NCBI GenBank assembly: GCA_030154225.1
Contig: JASKKI010000008.1
Span: 1-54,003, forward strand
Length of the DNA stretch: 54,003 nucleotides
Source: Clostridia bacterium
GTDB taxonomy: Bacteria > Bacillota > Peptococcia > Peptococcales > BICA1-8
Direction of reading: 5' to 3'
A model generated the notes under the pieces. The model had not been told where the DNA came from, did not search any database, and was given only the letters and a program-made list of their open reading frames with translations. Position numbers and translations under genes: made by a program. Positions 16,802-26,654 of this stretch are shown here, in pieces; the stretch's first letter is position 1, and every line of letters begins with the position of its first letter.

Positions 16802-17131
16802 TTGATTGGTACTATTATAAGGTTTATTGTATCCGCTTTGGTTTTGTTATTAGTCGGTTGGTTATTACCAGGTATCAGTGTTAATGGGTTTACTGGAGCA
16901 TTAATAGCCGCAGTAATTATTGCTATTTTAGGTTGGGCTGCTGAGAGCTTATTGGGTGATAAAAGATCACCTAAAGCAAGGGGAGTTATTGGATTTTTAT
17001 CAGCAGCTATAGTAATATATCTAGCCCAGTTTATAATTCCAAACCAACTCTCCGTTTCTATTTTTGGTGCACTTTTGGCTGCCCTGGTAATAGGTTTTAT
17101 TGATGCAATTGTACCAACAGAATTAAGATAA
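16802..17131 (+). CDS. YvlD/PF04020-type four-helix membrane protein
   Basis: A 109-residue integral membrane protein of the family named for mycobacterial 4-TM phage holins (superfamily IV). Four hydrophobic segments are visible at about 3-24, 28-50, 60-80 and 84-104, and the motif LLPGISVNGFTGALIAAVI is characteristic. In Firmicutes these proteins (YvlD) are chromosomal and not linked to phage; the function is poorly defined. The TTG start follows a strong SD AAAAGGAGGTG. It occupies the place where gpr (germination protease) normally lies between rpsT and spoIIP. Confidence 0.87.
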   Translation: MIGTIIRFIVSALVLLLVGWLLPGISVNGFTGALIAAVIIAILGWAAESLLGDKRSPKARGVIGFLSAAIVIYLAQFIIPNQLSVSIFGALLAALVIGFIDAIVPTELR

Positions 17132-17242
17132 TTGTTAATGCATAACCCCTACCTTTAGTTCATATATATCAATTATAATGGCATTTATTATGGTAGCTTA
17201 ATGATGAAAGGGTTTTCTCTTTCTGGTTAGGGAGGGGTTATT

Positions 17243-18406
17243 TTGTTTTTTTACAGGAAAAAAATTTCTTTAAATAAATTTGGAAATAGAAGGTCCAAGC
17301 TCTATTCCCTTTTAGGTATAGGCTTGCTTTTTATTTTAGGGCTAATAATTTTAGTTAATACCTATTTTTATCATGATAATCTAGCTATACCTGTTACTAC
17401 TAAAGATCCGACAATAGATTCCAGTCCGTTAATATTGGAGATAGGTAAACTGATGAGGTTATTAAATATATCGGAATTAAAGATGCAGCAAATTCTCGGA
17501 GAAGGATGTCCTTTAGTTATTAAACCCATTAGTAATGAGCTGGATAGTAAAATTAATGTTTTAAACCTTTTAGCCAAAGGTTTAGCTTATATTACGGACT
17601 TAAATAGTAATGACCCTACAACAATCTTTAAATCCCAGATGGCCGTATTTGCTTCAGCTGAACTAACAGAAGTGACTTCAGTTAAAGAACCGTTCTCATC
17701 AGATGATGATCAGGGCGAAGAAGATTTTTATTTAGAAACACCACCGGGACTAGATGACTGGGATTTTGAATTTGACCAAAATGAACCTGTAGAGTTAAGT
17801 AAAGACCCTGTAGTTTTAATTTACAATACTCACAATGCAGAAACTTATCTTCCAACAGATGGGAAAAGTAAATTGGAGGGTAGAAATGCTGGTGTAGTTA
17901 GTGTAGCAAAAGCATTAGAGCAAACCCTAGAGGGAAAATATGGTTTAAAAACTATTCGTTCAGAAGTAATTCATGATTATCCCGATTGGGCTAGATCATA
18001 TATAAAATCATTACAAACAGCACAAAAATTATTAAAAACTAATAAAACTATTCGTGCTGTTTTTGATATTCATAGGGATGCAGGTTTTAAAGATAAATCT
18101 ACTACAACAATTGATATAAATGGAAAAAAAGCTGCCTCAATTATGATAGTTATAGGTACTGAACATCAAAGGTGGAGGCAAAATCTAGCTTTCGCAGAAA
18201 AACTAGAAGTAAAAGCTAATCTACTTTACCCCGGTTTGATCAGGGATATTAGAATAAGAAATAATAGAAGATATAATCAACATTTGCACCCTAATGCTCT
18301 AATCCTAGAAGTAGGTAGTGATTTAAACACTTTAAAAGAAGCTCAATACAGTGCATCTTTATTTGCCCGGGTTATTACAGAAGTTATCAAAGATATGTCC
18401 CATTAA
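17243..18406 (+). CDS. spoIIP: Stage II sporulation protein P (SpoIIP)
   Basis: Peptidoglycan amidase/endopeptidase that, with SpoIID and SpoIIM, drives engulfment of the forespore. The 387-residue product has an N-terminal membrane anchor (about 22-43), a variable acidic linker (about 150-180) and the C-terminal SpoIIP domain (about 190-385) with VLIYNTHNAETYLP, FDIHRDAG and LILEVGS, which hold the expected His and Glu zinc ligands. The TTG start follows GGGAGGGG. It lies between rpsT and lepA as in other spore formers, although gpr is absent. Confidence 0.92.
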   Translation: MFFYRKKISLNKFGNRRSKLYSLLGIGLLFILGLIILVNTYFYHDNLAIPVTTKDPTIDSSPLILEIGKLMRLLNISELKMQQILGEGCPLVIKPISNELDSKINVLNLLAKGLAYITDLNSNDPTTIFKSQMAVFASAELTEVTSVKEPFSSDDDQGEEDFYLETPPGLDDWDFEFDQNEPVELSKDPVVLIYNTHNAETYLPTDGKSKLEGRNAGVVSVAKALEQTLEGKYGLKTIRSEVIHDYPDWARSYIKSLQTAQKLLKTNKTIRAVFDIHRDAGFKDKSTTTIDINGKKAASIMIVIGTEHQRWRQNLAFAEKLEVKANLLYPGLIRDIRIRNNRRYNQHLHPNALILEVGSDLNTLKEAQYSASLFARVITEVIKDMSH

Positions 18407-18603
18407 ATAATTTTATGTTAGGCTAATTAAATTTTCAAAAAAAGGAAAATGTTGAATGTAGTAGAAGAAGTGGAAAACAAGCCTAAGTAATAGCGGCAAT
18501 TATAGAATAAGTTACAAAGTAAGTGGAAATTATATTAATATGTTCAAATTTAGAGAAAGTGAATTAGAGTGAGTGTGTGTTAATTTAGAAGTATTACCTA
18601 AAG

Positions 18604-18622
18604 ACCTGCGAAGCAGGTTTTT
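18604..18622 (+). terminator. Intrinsic terminator immediately upstream of the next gene
   Basis: ACCTGC-GAA-GCAGGT is followed by TTTT. It lies about 200 nt after spoIIP and ends only 15 nt before the start of the 120-residue gene, so it either ends spoIIP transcripts or acts as a leader hairpin for the next gene. The 18407-18603 stretch holds no gene that I can see. Confidence 0.72.
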
Positions 18623-18637
18623 CTTAGGGGTGAAAAA

Positions 18638-19000
18638 ATGGGTTGGAAATGGTGGTTTAAAATTGTGTTTTTTATGATATTCTTTATGTGTCTAATAGTT
18701 ATTGGTACAAATATTTCTGCCCGAAGGCTTGCCATTATCACTAACCAGAATATTAACCCTCCATTTTTAATGAAACCTGTAAATAAAGACATTATCCAGA
18801 TTGATTTTTTGGGAAATAAATTTAATTATAATTTAATTCCTATTCGAGATAAATATTCCTTTGTTAAATCTTCTATACAAACTTCTTGGGTTACTGTAAA
18901 ATGTAACTTAGCTCCCAGAACTGATTATTTAATGTATCACTGGTTAAAGGGTATTGAACAATTAAAATCTGATTTGCATAACATAATGAAGTATTTTTAA
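18638..19000 (+). CDS. Hypothetical membrane-anchored protein, 120 residues
   Basis: I do not recognise this protein. It has one N-terminal hydrophobic helix (about 6-26) after MGWKWWFK, then a predicted extracytoplasmic part of mixed alpha/beta character without Cys-rich or catalytic motifs; the C-terminal third is helical. SD TAGGGGTGA is well placed 7 nt before the ATG. It follows a terminator hairpin directly and precedes murJ by 21 nt, so it may be co-transcribed with murJ. Base composition matches the surroundings. Real coding status is likely from SD and spacing but unproven. Confidence 0.6.
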   Translation: MGWKWWFKIVFFMIFFMCLIVIGTNISARRLAIITNQNINPPFLMKPVNKDIIQIDFLGNKFNYNLIPIRDKYSFVKSSIQTSWVTVKCNLAPRTDYLMYHWLKGIEQLKSDLHNIMKYF

Positions 19001-19021
19001 ATTTTGAAAAAGGTGAATTAT

Positions 19022-20599
19022 ATGTCTAAGACAAAACCAGGTGGTGTTGCTAAAGCTGCAGGAATAATAATGGTTGCTATGGCATTATCCCGTTTTTTTG
19101 GTTATATCCGAGATGTAGTTATATATACAAAATTTGGTCAGGACTTTCGAACTGATGCCTATAATGCAGCTTTTTCCATTCCTGATTTTTTATACTATCT
19201 TTTAGTAGGGGGGGCACTTAGCTCCGCCTTTATTCCTGTTTTTTCCAGTTACATTGCTACTAATAATGAGGAAGATGGCTGGGAAGTGGCCAGTACAATC
19301 TTAAATTTAGTTATGATACTTATGGTAATAGGTATTACCTTTGGCCTAGTATTTACTCCTGTTTTGGTCAAAATGCTAGTACCTGGTTTTACTGATAAAG
19401 CCTTCCAGCTTACAGTTTTATTAACCAGAATTATGTTTGCTCAAAGTTTTTTTATGGCTTTAAACGGTATTTCCCAGGGGATTTTACATTCGTATAAACA
19501 CTTTTTTTCTCCAGCTTTTGGTTCGGTACTTTATAATGTAGGAATAATAGTTGTTGGCATATTGTTAGTTAACAATTTTGGTATAATGGGGTTTTCCATT
19601 GGTGTAGTTATGGGAGCTCTAGCTAACTTTTTAGTTCAAGTACCAGCATTATTAAAAATTGGATTACAATATAAACCTGTCCTAAATCTAAGACACCCTG
19701 GTGTAAAAAAAATATTTACTTTAATGTTACCTGTTTTTATCGGTCTTTCAGTTACACATTTCAATCTTTTTGTTAATCAATTTCTGGCATCGTCTTTACC
19801 CCATGGGATGATCTCTGCATTGCGGGCAGCTCAAAGAATAATGCAATTGCCTATAGGTGTTTTTGCTATAGCTGTTGCCATAGCTGTTTTCCCTACGTTA
19901 ACTGGTCATGCAGCCCGTAATGAGGAAAAAGAATTTAAAAATACCATGTCTATGGGAGTAAGAACAGTAATCTTTATTACTTTACCTGCTGCCGTAGGAT
20001 TAATCGCCTTAAAAGTACCGATAGTAAGAGCTATGTTCCAACAAGGCGAGTTTACTCAAGCCAATACCCAGGCTACTGCCTATGCTTTACTATATTATTC
20101 ATTAGGTCTAATAGGTTATTCAGCTCAGCAAGTTTTAAACAGGGCTTTTTATGCTTTACAAGATACGAAAACACCGGTAACTGTTGGAATTGTTACTATA
20201 TTTATAAATATTATTTTTAATTTTATTTTGATCAGTCCTCTGGGGCATGGGGGATTAGCACTGGCTTATTCTATAGCAGGGTTAGCCAACATGGTTTTAC
20301 TATTATATTTTTTGAGAAGAAAAATTGGCAATATTGATGGTAGACATATGGTGATATCTTTTGGCAAAACTTTATTGGCTTCTTTATTTATGGGGATAGT
20401 AGTATATTTTACTGCTTATTTAATTGAGATTAATTTTAATATTCATAGTAAGCTAGTGCAAATTATGCAGGTATTAGCAGGTGTATGTGTAGGAGCCCTG
20501 GTTTATAGTATTATTGTCATGTTCATGAGGATGGAAGAAGCCAATACTGCCAAGGGGATATTATTGAGAAAATTTAAAAAGAAAAAGAATAGACCATAG
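19022..20599 (+). CDS. murJ: Lipid II flippase MurJ (MviN family)
   Basis: Moves the peptidoglycan precursor lipid II across the membrane. The start ATG at 19022 follows AAAGGTGA and gives 525 residues, a standard MviN length with about 14 helices. Family motifs are visible at the N-terminus (ALSRFFGYIRDVVIYTKFG) and in the DAYNAAFSIPDFLYYLLVGG stretch. It sits between spoIIP and lepA, a position not occupied by murJ in Bacillus, so it is an insertion into the conserved cluster. Confidence 0.94.
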   Translation: MSKTKPGGVAKAAGIIMVAMALSRFFGYIRDVVIYTKFGQDFRTDAYNAAFSIPDFLYYLLVGGALSSAFIPVFSSYIATNNEEDGWEVASTILNLVMILMVIGITFGLVFTPVLVKMLVPGFTDKAFQLTVLLTRIMFAQSFFMALNGISQGILHSYKHFFSPAFGSVLYNVGIIVVGILLVNNFGIMGFSIGVVMGALANFLVQVPALLKIGLQYKPVLNLRHPGVKKIFTLMLPVFIGLSVTHFNLFVNQFLASSLPHGMISALRAAQRIMQLPIGVFAIAVAIAVFPTLTGHAARNEEKEFKNTMSMGVRTVIFITLPAAVGLIALKVPIVRAMFQQGEFTQANTQATAYALLYYSLGLIGYSAQQVLNRAFYALQDTKTPVTVGIVTIFINIIFNFILISPLGHGGLALAYSIAGLANMVLLLYFLRRKIGNIDGRHMVISFGKTLLASLFMGIVVYFTAYLIEINFNIHSKLVQIMQVLAGVCVGALVYSIIVMFMRMEEANTAKGILLRKFKKKKNRP

Positions 20600-20713
20600 T
20601 AGATTAACGTGTGCAAGTAGGCTGGTGTGAGTTTGATAGACTAGTCACAAGTAACTAAATTTGCTATAATATCTTTTAATGTGTTAAGCTTCAAAAGAGA
20701 AGGAGGAGCTTCA

Positions 20714-22513
20714 GTGAAGCAGGAGAGGATAAGAAATTTTTGCATAATTGCTCATATAGACCATGGGAAATCAACTCTGGCTGACAGAATTTTAGAATAT
20801 ACAGGTGCCTTAACAAAGCGTGAAATGGTTCAACAAGTTTTAGATTCCATGGATTTAGAACGGGAAAGGGGAATAACCATAAAGCTTCAAGCGGTAAGAT
20901 TAACCTATAAAGCAAATGATGGGAAAGAGTATATTCTAAATCTCATTGACACACCCGGGCATGTTGACTTTTCTTATGAAGTTTCCCGCAGTTTAGCGGC
21001 CTGTGAAGGAGCAATACTTGTTGTTGATGCCGCTCAAGGTATTGAAGCTCAAACTTTAGCTAATGTCTATTTGGCTTTGGAGCATGACTTGGAAATTATC
21101 CCCGTTATTAATAAAATAGATTTACCTAGTGCAGAGCCGGAAAGGGTAAAAAAAGAAATTGAAGAAGTTATCGGTTTAGATGCCAGTGACGCTATTCTCT
21201 GTTCAGCAAAAGAAGGAATCGGTATCCCGGAAATACTAGAAGCTATTGTAAAAAAGGTTCCACCACCGGAAGGAGAGGTAGAAGAACCTTTACAAGCCCT
21301 AATTTTTGATTCCCATTATGATCCTTACCGGGGGGCCATCTCTTATCTAAGAGTAGTAAAAGGTAGTCTAAAAAAAGGTATGAAAATTAAGATGATGTCC
21401 ACCGGCAAAGTTTTTGAGGTGAATGAAGTTGGAGTATTTATACCGGCCATGACTTTGGTGGAACAATTAAATCCTGGTGAAGTTGGTTTTATGGCAGCTA
21501 GTATAAAAAATGTGAAAGATACCCAGGTTGGTGACACTATTACCAGTGCCGAAAAACCTGCTGCAAAACCTTTGCCGGGTTATCGGAAAGCCACTCCTAT
21601 GGTGTTTTGCGGTCTTTATCCGGTAGAAACAAAGGATTATGAAGATTTAAGAGAGGCTTTAGATAAGCTAAAGTTAAATGATGCTTCATTATTATATGAA
21701 CCTGAAACATCATCAGCCTTGGGATTTGGTTTTCGTTGCGGATTCTTAGGTTTGCTCCATATGGAAATAATACAGGAAAGACTAGAAAGGGAATATGGAT
21801 TAAATTTAATTACTACAGCCCCCAGTGTTATTTACCGAGTAAATAAAACTAACGGGGAAGTAATTATGATAGATAATCCGGCCAATCTACCTGCTGTTCA
21901 GAATATAGAGTCATTAGAAGAACCTTTTGTAGAAGCAACTATGATGGTTCCTTCAGATTTTGTAGGACCTGTTATGGAGCTTGCTCAGGAAAGAAGAGGT
22001 ACTTTTACCAATATGGAGTATCTTTCTGAAACCAGAGTTATGCTTAAATATGATCTACCACTTAGTGAAATTGTTTATGACTTTTTTGATCAGCTTAAAA
22101 CCCGTACTAAAGGTTATGCTTCCTTGGATTATGAAATGAAAGGTTATAAGGAGTCGAAACTGGTAAAGCTAGATATTTTAGTTAATAATGAACCTGTGGA
22201 TGCCTTATCCTGCATTGTTCATAAAGATAAAGCATATACCCGGGGTCGGGCTCTTGTCACCAAATTAAGGAGCATAATTCCCCGGCAAATGTTTGAAGTA
22301 CCTATTCAGGCTGCCATCGGCAGTAAGGTTATTGCCCGGGAAACAGTTAAAGCTTTAAGAAAAAGTGTGCTGGACAAGTGTTATGGTGGTGACATTACCC
22401 GTAAACGTAAGCTCTTGGAAAAACAAAAAGAGGGTAAAAAACGGATGAAACAGGTGGGCAGTGTAGAGATTCCCCAGGAAGCATTTATGGCAGTGCTTAG
22501 TTTAGAGGAATAG
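20714..22513 (+). CDS. lepA: Elongation factor 4 (LepA)
   Basis: Ribosome-associated translational GTPase implicated in back-translocation and 30S maturation. The GTG at 20714 follows AGAAGGAGGAGC and gives 599 residues, the usual length; an in-frame GTG at 20681 is too far upstream of the SD. G motifs AHIDHGKS (near 16), DTPGH (near 80) and NKID (near 135) are intact, followed by domain 2, the EF-G-like domains and the LepA-specific C-terminal domain ([20 protein letters not shown]). It keeps the spoIIP-lepA-hemW order apart from the murJ insertion. Confidence 0.97.
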   Translation: MKQERIRNFCIIAHIDHGKSTLADRILEYTGALTKREMVQQVLDSMDLERERGITIKLQAVRLTYKANDGKEYILNLIDTPGHVDFSYEVSRSLAACEGAILVVDAAQGIEAQTLANVYLALEHDLEIIPVINKIDLPSAEPERVKKEIEEVIGLDASDAILCSAKEGIGIPEILEAIVKKVPPPEGEVEEPLQALIFDSHYDPYRGAISYLRVVKGSLKKGMKIKMMSTGKVFEVNEVGVFIPAMTLVEQLNPGEVGFMAASIKNVKDTQVGDTITSAEKPAAKPLPGYRKATPMVFCGLYPVETKDYEDLREALDKLKLNDASLLYEPETSSALGFGFRCGFLGLLHMEIIQERLEREYGLNLITTAPSVIYRVNKTNGEVIMIDNPANLPAVQNIESLEEPFVEATMMVPSDFVGPVMELAQERRGTFTNMEYLSETRVMLKYDLPLSEIVYDFFDQLKTRTKGYASLDYEMKGYKESKLVKLDILVNNEPVDALSCIVHKDKAYTRGRALVTKLRSIIPRQMFEVPIQAAIGSKVIARETVKALRKSVLDKCYGGDITRKRKLLEKQKEGKKRMKQVGSVEIPQEAFMAVLSLEE

Positions 22514-22665
22514 GGTATGTCTGACTCACTAGTTAACCTGTAAGTAGATGTCAGACGCAATATCTTACCCAGAAGTATATCAGACGTAAAATATTTTTTT
22601 TTAAGTATAATTCTAGTCTACTGGGCACTGAGCACTGGACCTTTTATGTTAAGGAGAAGGTGAAA

Positions 22666-23802
22666 ATGATTGAAGCCTTATATGTGCATATTCCTTTTTG
22701 TGAAGCAAAATGTTATTACTGTGATTTTATAAGTTTTCCCCAGTGTTCTGAAGAATTAAAGGAAAAATACATTAATACTTTGAAAAAGGAAGCTCTTAAT
22801 AGGCTAGGTAATTTAAATATAAATTTAAAAAGTGTTTTTATTGGCGGAGGAACGCCCACTTGTCTTTCAGGTGGGCTTCTTGCTCATTTCATAGAATTTT
22901 TAAAGGAAAATTTTCCCTTGAATTCACCTGTAGAAATTAGTGTGGAGGCCAATCCGGGTACAATTGATAGGGTGAAACTAAATTTATTAAAAAATGCCGG
23001 TGTTAATAGGGTATCTCTGGGTGTTCAGTCCTTTTGTGAAAAATTATTAGAAAATGTAGGTCGAATTCATACCCCTGAAGATATATATATAAGTTACAAG
23101 CAGGTTAGAGAGGTAGGATTTAACAATATTAATATCGATCTTATGTATGGTTTGCCAGGGCAATCACTTCCAGATTGGAAAGAAACATTACAGCGAACAA
23201 TACAATTAAACCCGGAACACATTTCGTTATACCAGCTTAAAATAGAAGAAGGAACACCTTTTGGTTTGCAGTTATCTCAGGGAATTTTAACAGAGTTTGA
23301 TGATGAATTGGCTTTAGAAATGTATAAAATTGCTAGAGAATATCTAGCTCGAGCAGGATATATTCACTATGAGATATCTAATTTTGCTAAAACGGGCTAT
23401 AAGTGTATTCATAACCAGATGTACTGGTTAAATCAGCCCTATTTAGGATTAGGGGTGGGAGCCCATTCTTACCTTCCTCCCCGGCGGATAGAAAATCTTG
23501 GTAATTTGCGTGCATATATTAAATCTATTGAACAAGGCCAGCTTCCCCCATCCAGAGTTGAAGAGATTACCTTAGAAATTGCCATGACGGAAACTATGTT
23601 TATGGGACTTAGACTAATAGAAGGAATCAATTTAATTGATTTTCAAGTTCGTTTTGGTCAAGATGCCCGTCTTGTTTTTAAAAGAGCTATCCATAAATGC
23701 TTGTCTTTAGGATTGGTAGAGTTAAATAATAACCATTTAAAATTAACCGAAAAAGGGCTATTTTTAGGTAATATAGTTTTTCAAGAATTCCTTCTTGATT
23801 AA
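22666..23802 (+). CDS. hemW: HemW, heme chaperone (radical SAM, coproporphyrinogen oxidase-like)
   Basis: Radical SAM family protein long annotated as oxygen-independent coproporphyrinogen oxidase; members adjoining hrcA are HemW-type heme-binding chaperones. The protein has 378 residues, shorter than true HemN. CX3CX2C is at Cys12, Cys16 and Cys19, followed by Asp-Phe as is usual in HemW; HemN has a further Cys directly after this motif. GGGTPT and SVEANPGT are SAM-binding stretches, and the C-terminal HemN_C domain is present. The ATG follows AAGGAGAAGGTG. Confidence 0.93.
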   Translation: MIEALYVHIPFCEAKCYYCDFISFPQCSEELKEKYINTLKKEALNRLGNLNINLKSVFIGGGTPTCLSGGLLAHFIEFLKENFPLNSPVEISVEANPGTIDRVKLNLLKNAGVNRVSLGVQSFCEKLLENVGRIHTPEDIYISYKQVREVGFNNINIDLMYGLPGQSLPDWKETLQRTIQLNPEHISLYQLKIEEGTPFGLQLSQGILTEFDDELALEMYKIAREYLARAGYIHYEISNFAKTGYKCIHNQMYWLNQPYLGLGVGAHSYLPPRRIENLGNLRAYIKSIEQGQLPPSRVEEITLEIAMTETMFMGLRLIEGINLIDFQVRFGQDARLVFKRAIHKCLSLGLVELNNNHLKLTEKGLFLGNIVFQEFLLD

Positions 23803-23814
23803 TTTGGAGAGGAA

Positions 23815-23842
23815 TTGACAAAAGCGGTTAGAAAATGATATT
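23815..23842 (+). promoter_or_regulatory. Predicted sigma-A promoter of the hrcA-dnaK operon
   Basis: A consensus -35 TTGACA at 23815-23820 is followed after 16 bp by GATATT (23837-23842). The CIRCE operator lies just downstream, so HrcA binding would block initiation or escape. Confidence 0.7.
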
Positions 23843-23855
23843 TTTTAATTAGGCG

Positions 23856-23882
23856 TTAGCACTCATTAAAGGAGAGTGCTAA
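23856..23882. promoter_or_regulatory. CIRCE operator (HrcA binding site)
   Basis: TTAGCACTC, nine spacer bases, GAGTGCTAA: a perfect match to the CIRCE inverted repeat. It lies between the promoter and the hrcA start and should put hrcA, the chaperonin, grpE and dnaK under heat-shock control by HrcA, with autoregulation. Confidence 0.98.
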
Positions 23883-23903
23883 CAAATGTGGGGTGATTGT
23901 ACT

Positions 23904-24929
23904 ATGGAATTAGATGCTCGCAAACGAAAAGTCCTGGAAGCCATAGTTATTGATTATATTGCTACAGCAGAGCCTGTAGGCTCTAGAACTATTGCCCGTA
24001 AGTATGACCTAGGGGTTAGTCCGGCAACTATTAGAAATGAGATGGCTGATCTGGAAGAAATGGGTTTAATCGAGCAGCCTCATACCTCTGCCGGAAGAGT
24101 ACCATCTGATGCTGGTTATCGATATTATGTTGATTGTTTGATGGAGAAAACTGCTATAGCCCAGGAAGCCAAGACGCTTATCGAAAAAAGTTTTCAAACT
24201 AAGATTAAACAGCTGGAAGATCTTATTCAGTTATCTTTAAAAATATTATCCCAGATGACCAGCTATACTTCACTGGTTCTGGCTCCACAGTTCGGTAAGA
24301 GTACTTTACAACTTATTCAACTAATGTTTGTTGAGCCGGGTAAAGCTTTAATTGTTGTGGTTACAGATAGTGGTAGGATAGAAAATAGAATAGTAGATAT
24401 TCCTGAATCAGTTACCAAAACTGATTTAGAAATAGTATCTAAAGTACTAAATGATAAATTTAAGGGGTTACCTGTAAAAGATTGGGAAAAAGCTATTCTC
24501 AAAGAAGTTAGAGCCCAGCTTGTTAAACAACACAAAGTATTATCACTAGCTCTTGAATTAATTAACACTCTTTTAAATGAAGAAACTGATGATAAGGTAT
24601 ATTTAGCCGGAGCGTTAAATATTTTAAATCAGCCTGAATTTAAAGATATTAGTAAAGTAAAAAATATTTTTCAATTGCTAGAAAATGAAGATGTTGTATG
24701 TAGTATGTTAAAGGATGAAAGTGAAGATGGCATTCAAGTTAAGATAGGCCATGAAAACAAACATGAGAGTATAAAAGAATGTAGTATAATTACTGCTACT
24801 TATAAACTTGAAGGTAGGATACTGGGAACTATTGGTCTTTTAGGACCCACCCGCATGCAGTATTCTCAGGCTATGTCCATTCTTGAATTTTTAACTGAAA
24901 CCCTTTCTTTAGCAATAAAAAGGTTATAA
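23904..24929 (+). CDS. hrcA: Heat-inducible transcription repressor HrcA
   Basis: Repressor that binds CIRCE and is kept active by chaperonin, classically GroEL. The ATG at 23904 follows GGGGTGAT; an in-frame ATG at 23886 begins only 3 nt after CIRCE and lacks an SD. The product has 341 residues. It has an N-terminal winged helix (about 1-75; ATIRNEMADLEEMGLIEQPH is the recognition region, followed by TSAGRVPSDAGYRYYVD), a GAF-like middle and an inserted dimerising domain. Head gene of the operon. Because the next gene is an archaeal-type chaperonin, HrcA activity here might be tied to that chaperonin rather than to GroEL. Confidence 0.97.
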   Translation: MELDARKRKVLEAIVIDYIATAEPVGSRTIARKYDLGVSPATIRNEMADLEEMGLIEQPHTSAGRVPSDAGYRYYVDCLMEKTAIAQEAKTLIEKSFQTKIKQLEDLIQLSLKILSQMTSYTSLVLAPQFGKSTLQLIQLMFVEPGKALIVVVTDSGRIENRIVDIPESVTKTDLEIVSKVLNDKFKGLPVKDWEKAILKEVRAQLVKQHKVLSLALELINTLLNEETDDKVYLAGALNILNQPEFKDISKVKNIFQLLENEDVVCSMLKDESEDGIQVKIGHENKHESIKECSIITATYKLEGRILGTIGLLGPTRMQYSQAMSILEFLTETLSLAIKRL

Positions 24930-25067
24930 TTGGGAATAATTACATTGGTGTAGAAAAATTTTGTGAATTATAGGCTACTAACATGCAGAAATAAATTTTT
25001 ACAAATGGGAATATGAACCTGAAAGTAGTCGTTTTTGACTATTTTCTCCTGGGAGGGTACTTTAATT

Positions 25068-26633
25068 TTGAATGTAAAGAATGTAACAAAAAACTCGGAA
25101 ATTGATACTAAATATAGTGCTTTGGAAACAAATGTTAATGCAATAAGGGCTATAGCAGGAGCAGTTCAAGGTACTATCGGACCTAAAGGGCTGGATACTA
25201 TGCTGGTAGACCAATTTGGGGATGTTGTGATTACCAATGATGGTGTAACAATTTTGAATCTCATGGAAGTCAGTCATCCGGCAGCCAAGATGCTGATTAA
25301 TATCGCTAGAGCACAACAGGAAGAAATTGGAGATGGGACTACAACCGCTACTCTTATGGCTGGCGAAATGGTTAATGAGGGATATAATCAAATTATCCAG
25401 GGTGTTCCCGTAGCTAGAGTTATTGAAGGTTTAAGAAAAGGGGTAAAAGCTGCTATTACAAGTATTGAAAAGAAAAGTATAGCAATTAAGGGTCTGGATG
25501 ACCCATTATTACATAATATAGCTTTAATTGCAGGTCGTGAACATGAAGATATTGCCCAATTGGTAGTTAAAGCAGCACAAATTATTGGTAAAGATAAACT
25601 GGTGGATCATTCCTTTAAACTTTCAGAAACTATTAAAGCAATGGAGGGAGCAGAAAATGAAGTTTTCCTGGGTGTTCTTGTTAATAAAGAAAGAATGAAC
25701 AAACAAATGCCCAAGGAGTTAAACCAAAATGTAAAAGTACTAATTATTGACGATGCATTGGAACCAGAGGAAATTGATGATGAAGCTTTAGCTACTGAAG
25801 CTGGTTTTACAAGGTATCTACAGCTAAGGGAAGATTTTAAAAATAATTTAAATAAAATTATTAATTTAGGTGTCAATCTTGTCTTAGTAGACCGGGGAGT
25901 AGATGATCTGGCTGAAGAGATTTTTGCCGATGCTGGAATCATGGTAGTACAAAGGGTTTCTAATAAAGAGTTGCGAAATGTTGCTGAACATACAGGAGCA
26001 AGAATGATTAAAAGAACTGGGCTCAAAAAATCACAAGAAGAAATTGCACGATATTTAGGTATTGCTGCAAGAGTTTATGAAAATGAAAAATTAGAGCATA
26101 TTCGTATCTTAGGTGGTAAAGCTAAACCTATTGCCACTGTTCTGGTAAGTGCATCTACCTCGGAAGTAGTTGGTGAAAGGGAAAGAATAGCTAAAGATGC
26201 TGCTTCCGCTGTTCAAGCTAGTATTAAAGGGGGTATAGTACCCGGGGGAGGTTCTATCGAGCTGGCAATTGCCAGGGAAGTAGAAGAACTAAAAAAAGAT
26301 TTGAGAGGAATGTCCGCTTTTGGTATTAATTGTATTACCGCTGCTTTACAAAGACCATTTATGCAAATTGTAGCCAATGCTGGATATAATCCTTTAGAAA
26401 AATTAGGGGATGTTACCCAGGCTCAAGTAGAACAAAACACTTTTTCTTTAGGTATTGATTGTGATTCCGGTGATGTAGTAGATATGTTGAAAATAGGTGT
26501 TATTGACCCTACCCTAGTTAAAATATATGCTTTAAAAGCAGCCGGTGAAGTAGCAGAAGCTATTTTACGTATTGATACAATTATACGTAAAAAGGAGACC
26601 AATAACTTACAAGAGGACAATATGGATAAGTAA
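25068..26633 (+). CDS. Archaeal-type (group II/III) chaperonin, thermosome/TCP-1 family
   Basis: ATP-driven folding chamber with a built-in lid, normally found in archaea and eukaryotes. The TTG at 25068 follows CTGGGAGGG and gives 521 residues. TCP-1 signatures are present: [20 protein letters not shown] (38-57), [20 protein letters not shown] (70-89), GDGTTT (88-93), catalytic Asp377 in [12 protein letters not shown] (392-395), and the C-terminal [21 protein letters not shown] helical-protrusion segment lies near 231-265, unlike GroEL. One stretch ([17 protein letters not shown]) resembles GroEL. Such genes occur in the dnaK operon of Carboxydothermus and relatives (called group III). It starts 138 nt after hrcA; grpE starts 21 nt after its stop. 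Confidence 0.95.
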   Translation: MNVKNVTKNSEIDTKYSALETNVNAIRAIAGAVQGTIGPKGLDTMLVDQFGDVVITNDGVTILNLMEVSHPAAKMLINIARAQQEEIGDGTTTATLMAGEMVNEGYNQIIQGVPVARVIEGLRKGVKAAITSIEKKSIAIKGLDDPLLHNIALIAGREHEDIAQLVVKAAQIIGKDKLVDHSFKLSETIKAMEGAENEVFLGVLVNKERMNKQMPKELNQNVKVLIIDDALEPEEIDDEALATEAGFTRYLQLREDFKNNLNKIINLGVNLVLVDRGVDDLAEEIFADAGIMVVQRVSNKELRNVAEHTGARMIKRTGLKKSQEEIARYLGIAARVYENEKLEHIRILGGKAKPIATVLVSASTSEVVGERERIAKDAASAVQASIKGGIVPGGGSIELAIAREVEELKKDLRGMSAFGINCITAALQRPFMQIVANAGYNPLEKLGDVTQAQVEQNTFSLGIDCDSGDVVDMLKIGVIDPTLVKIYALKAAGEVAEAILRIDTIIRKKETNNLQEDNMDK

Positions 26634-26654
26634 ATAAATACGGGTGGTGAAAAA

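Noticed and set aside
16802-17131. Prophage lysis module because of the holin family name
   Set aside because: No phage genes are near, and YvlD-type proteins are ordinary chromosomal membrane proteins in Firmicutes.
25607-26026. Minus-strand frame inside the chaperonin gene
   Set aside because: Ser/Leu-rich low-quality translation opposite a well-conserved gene; not supported.
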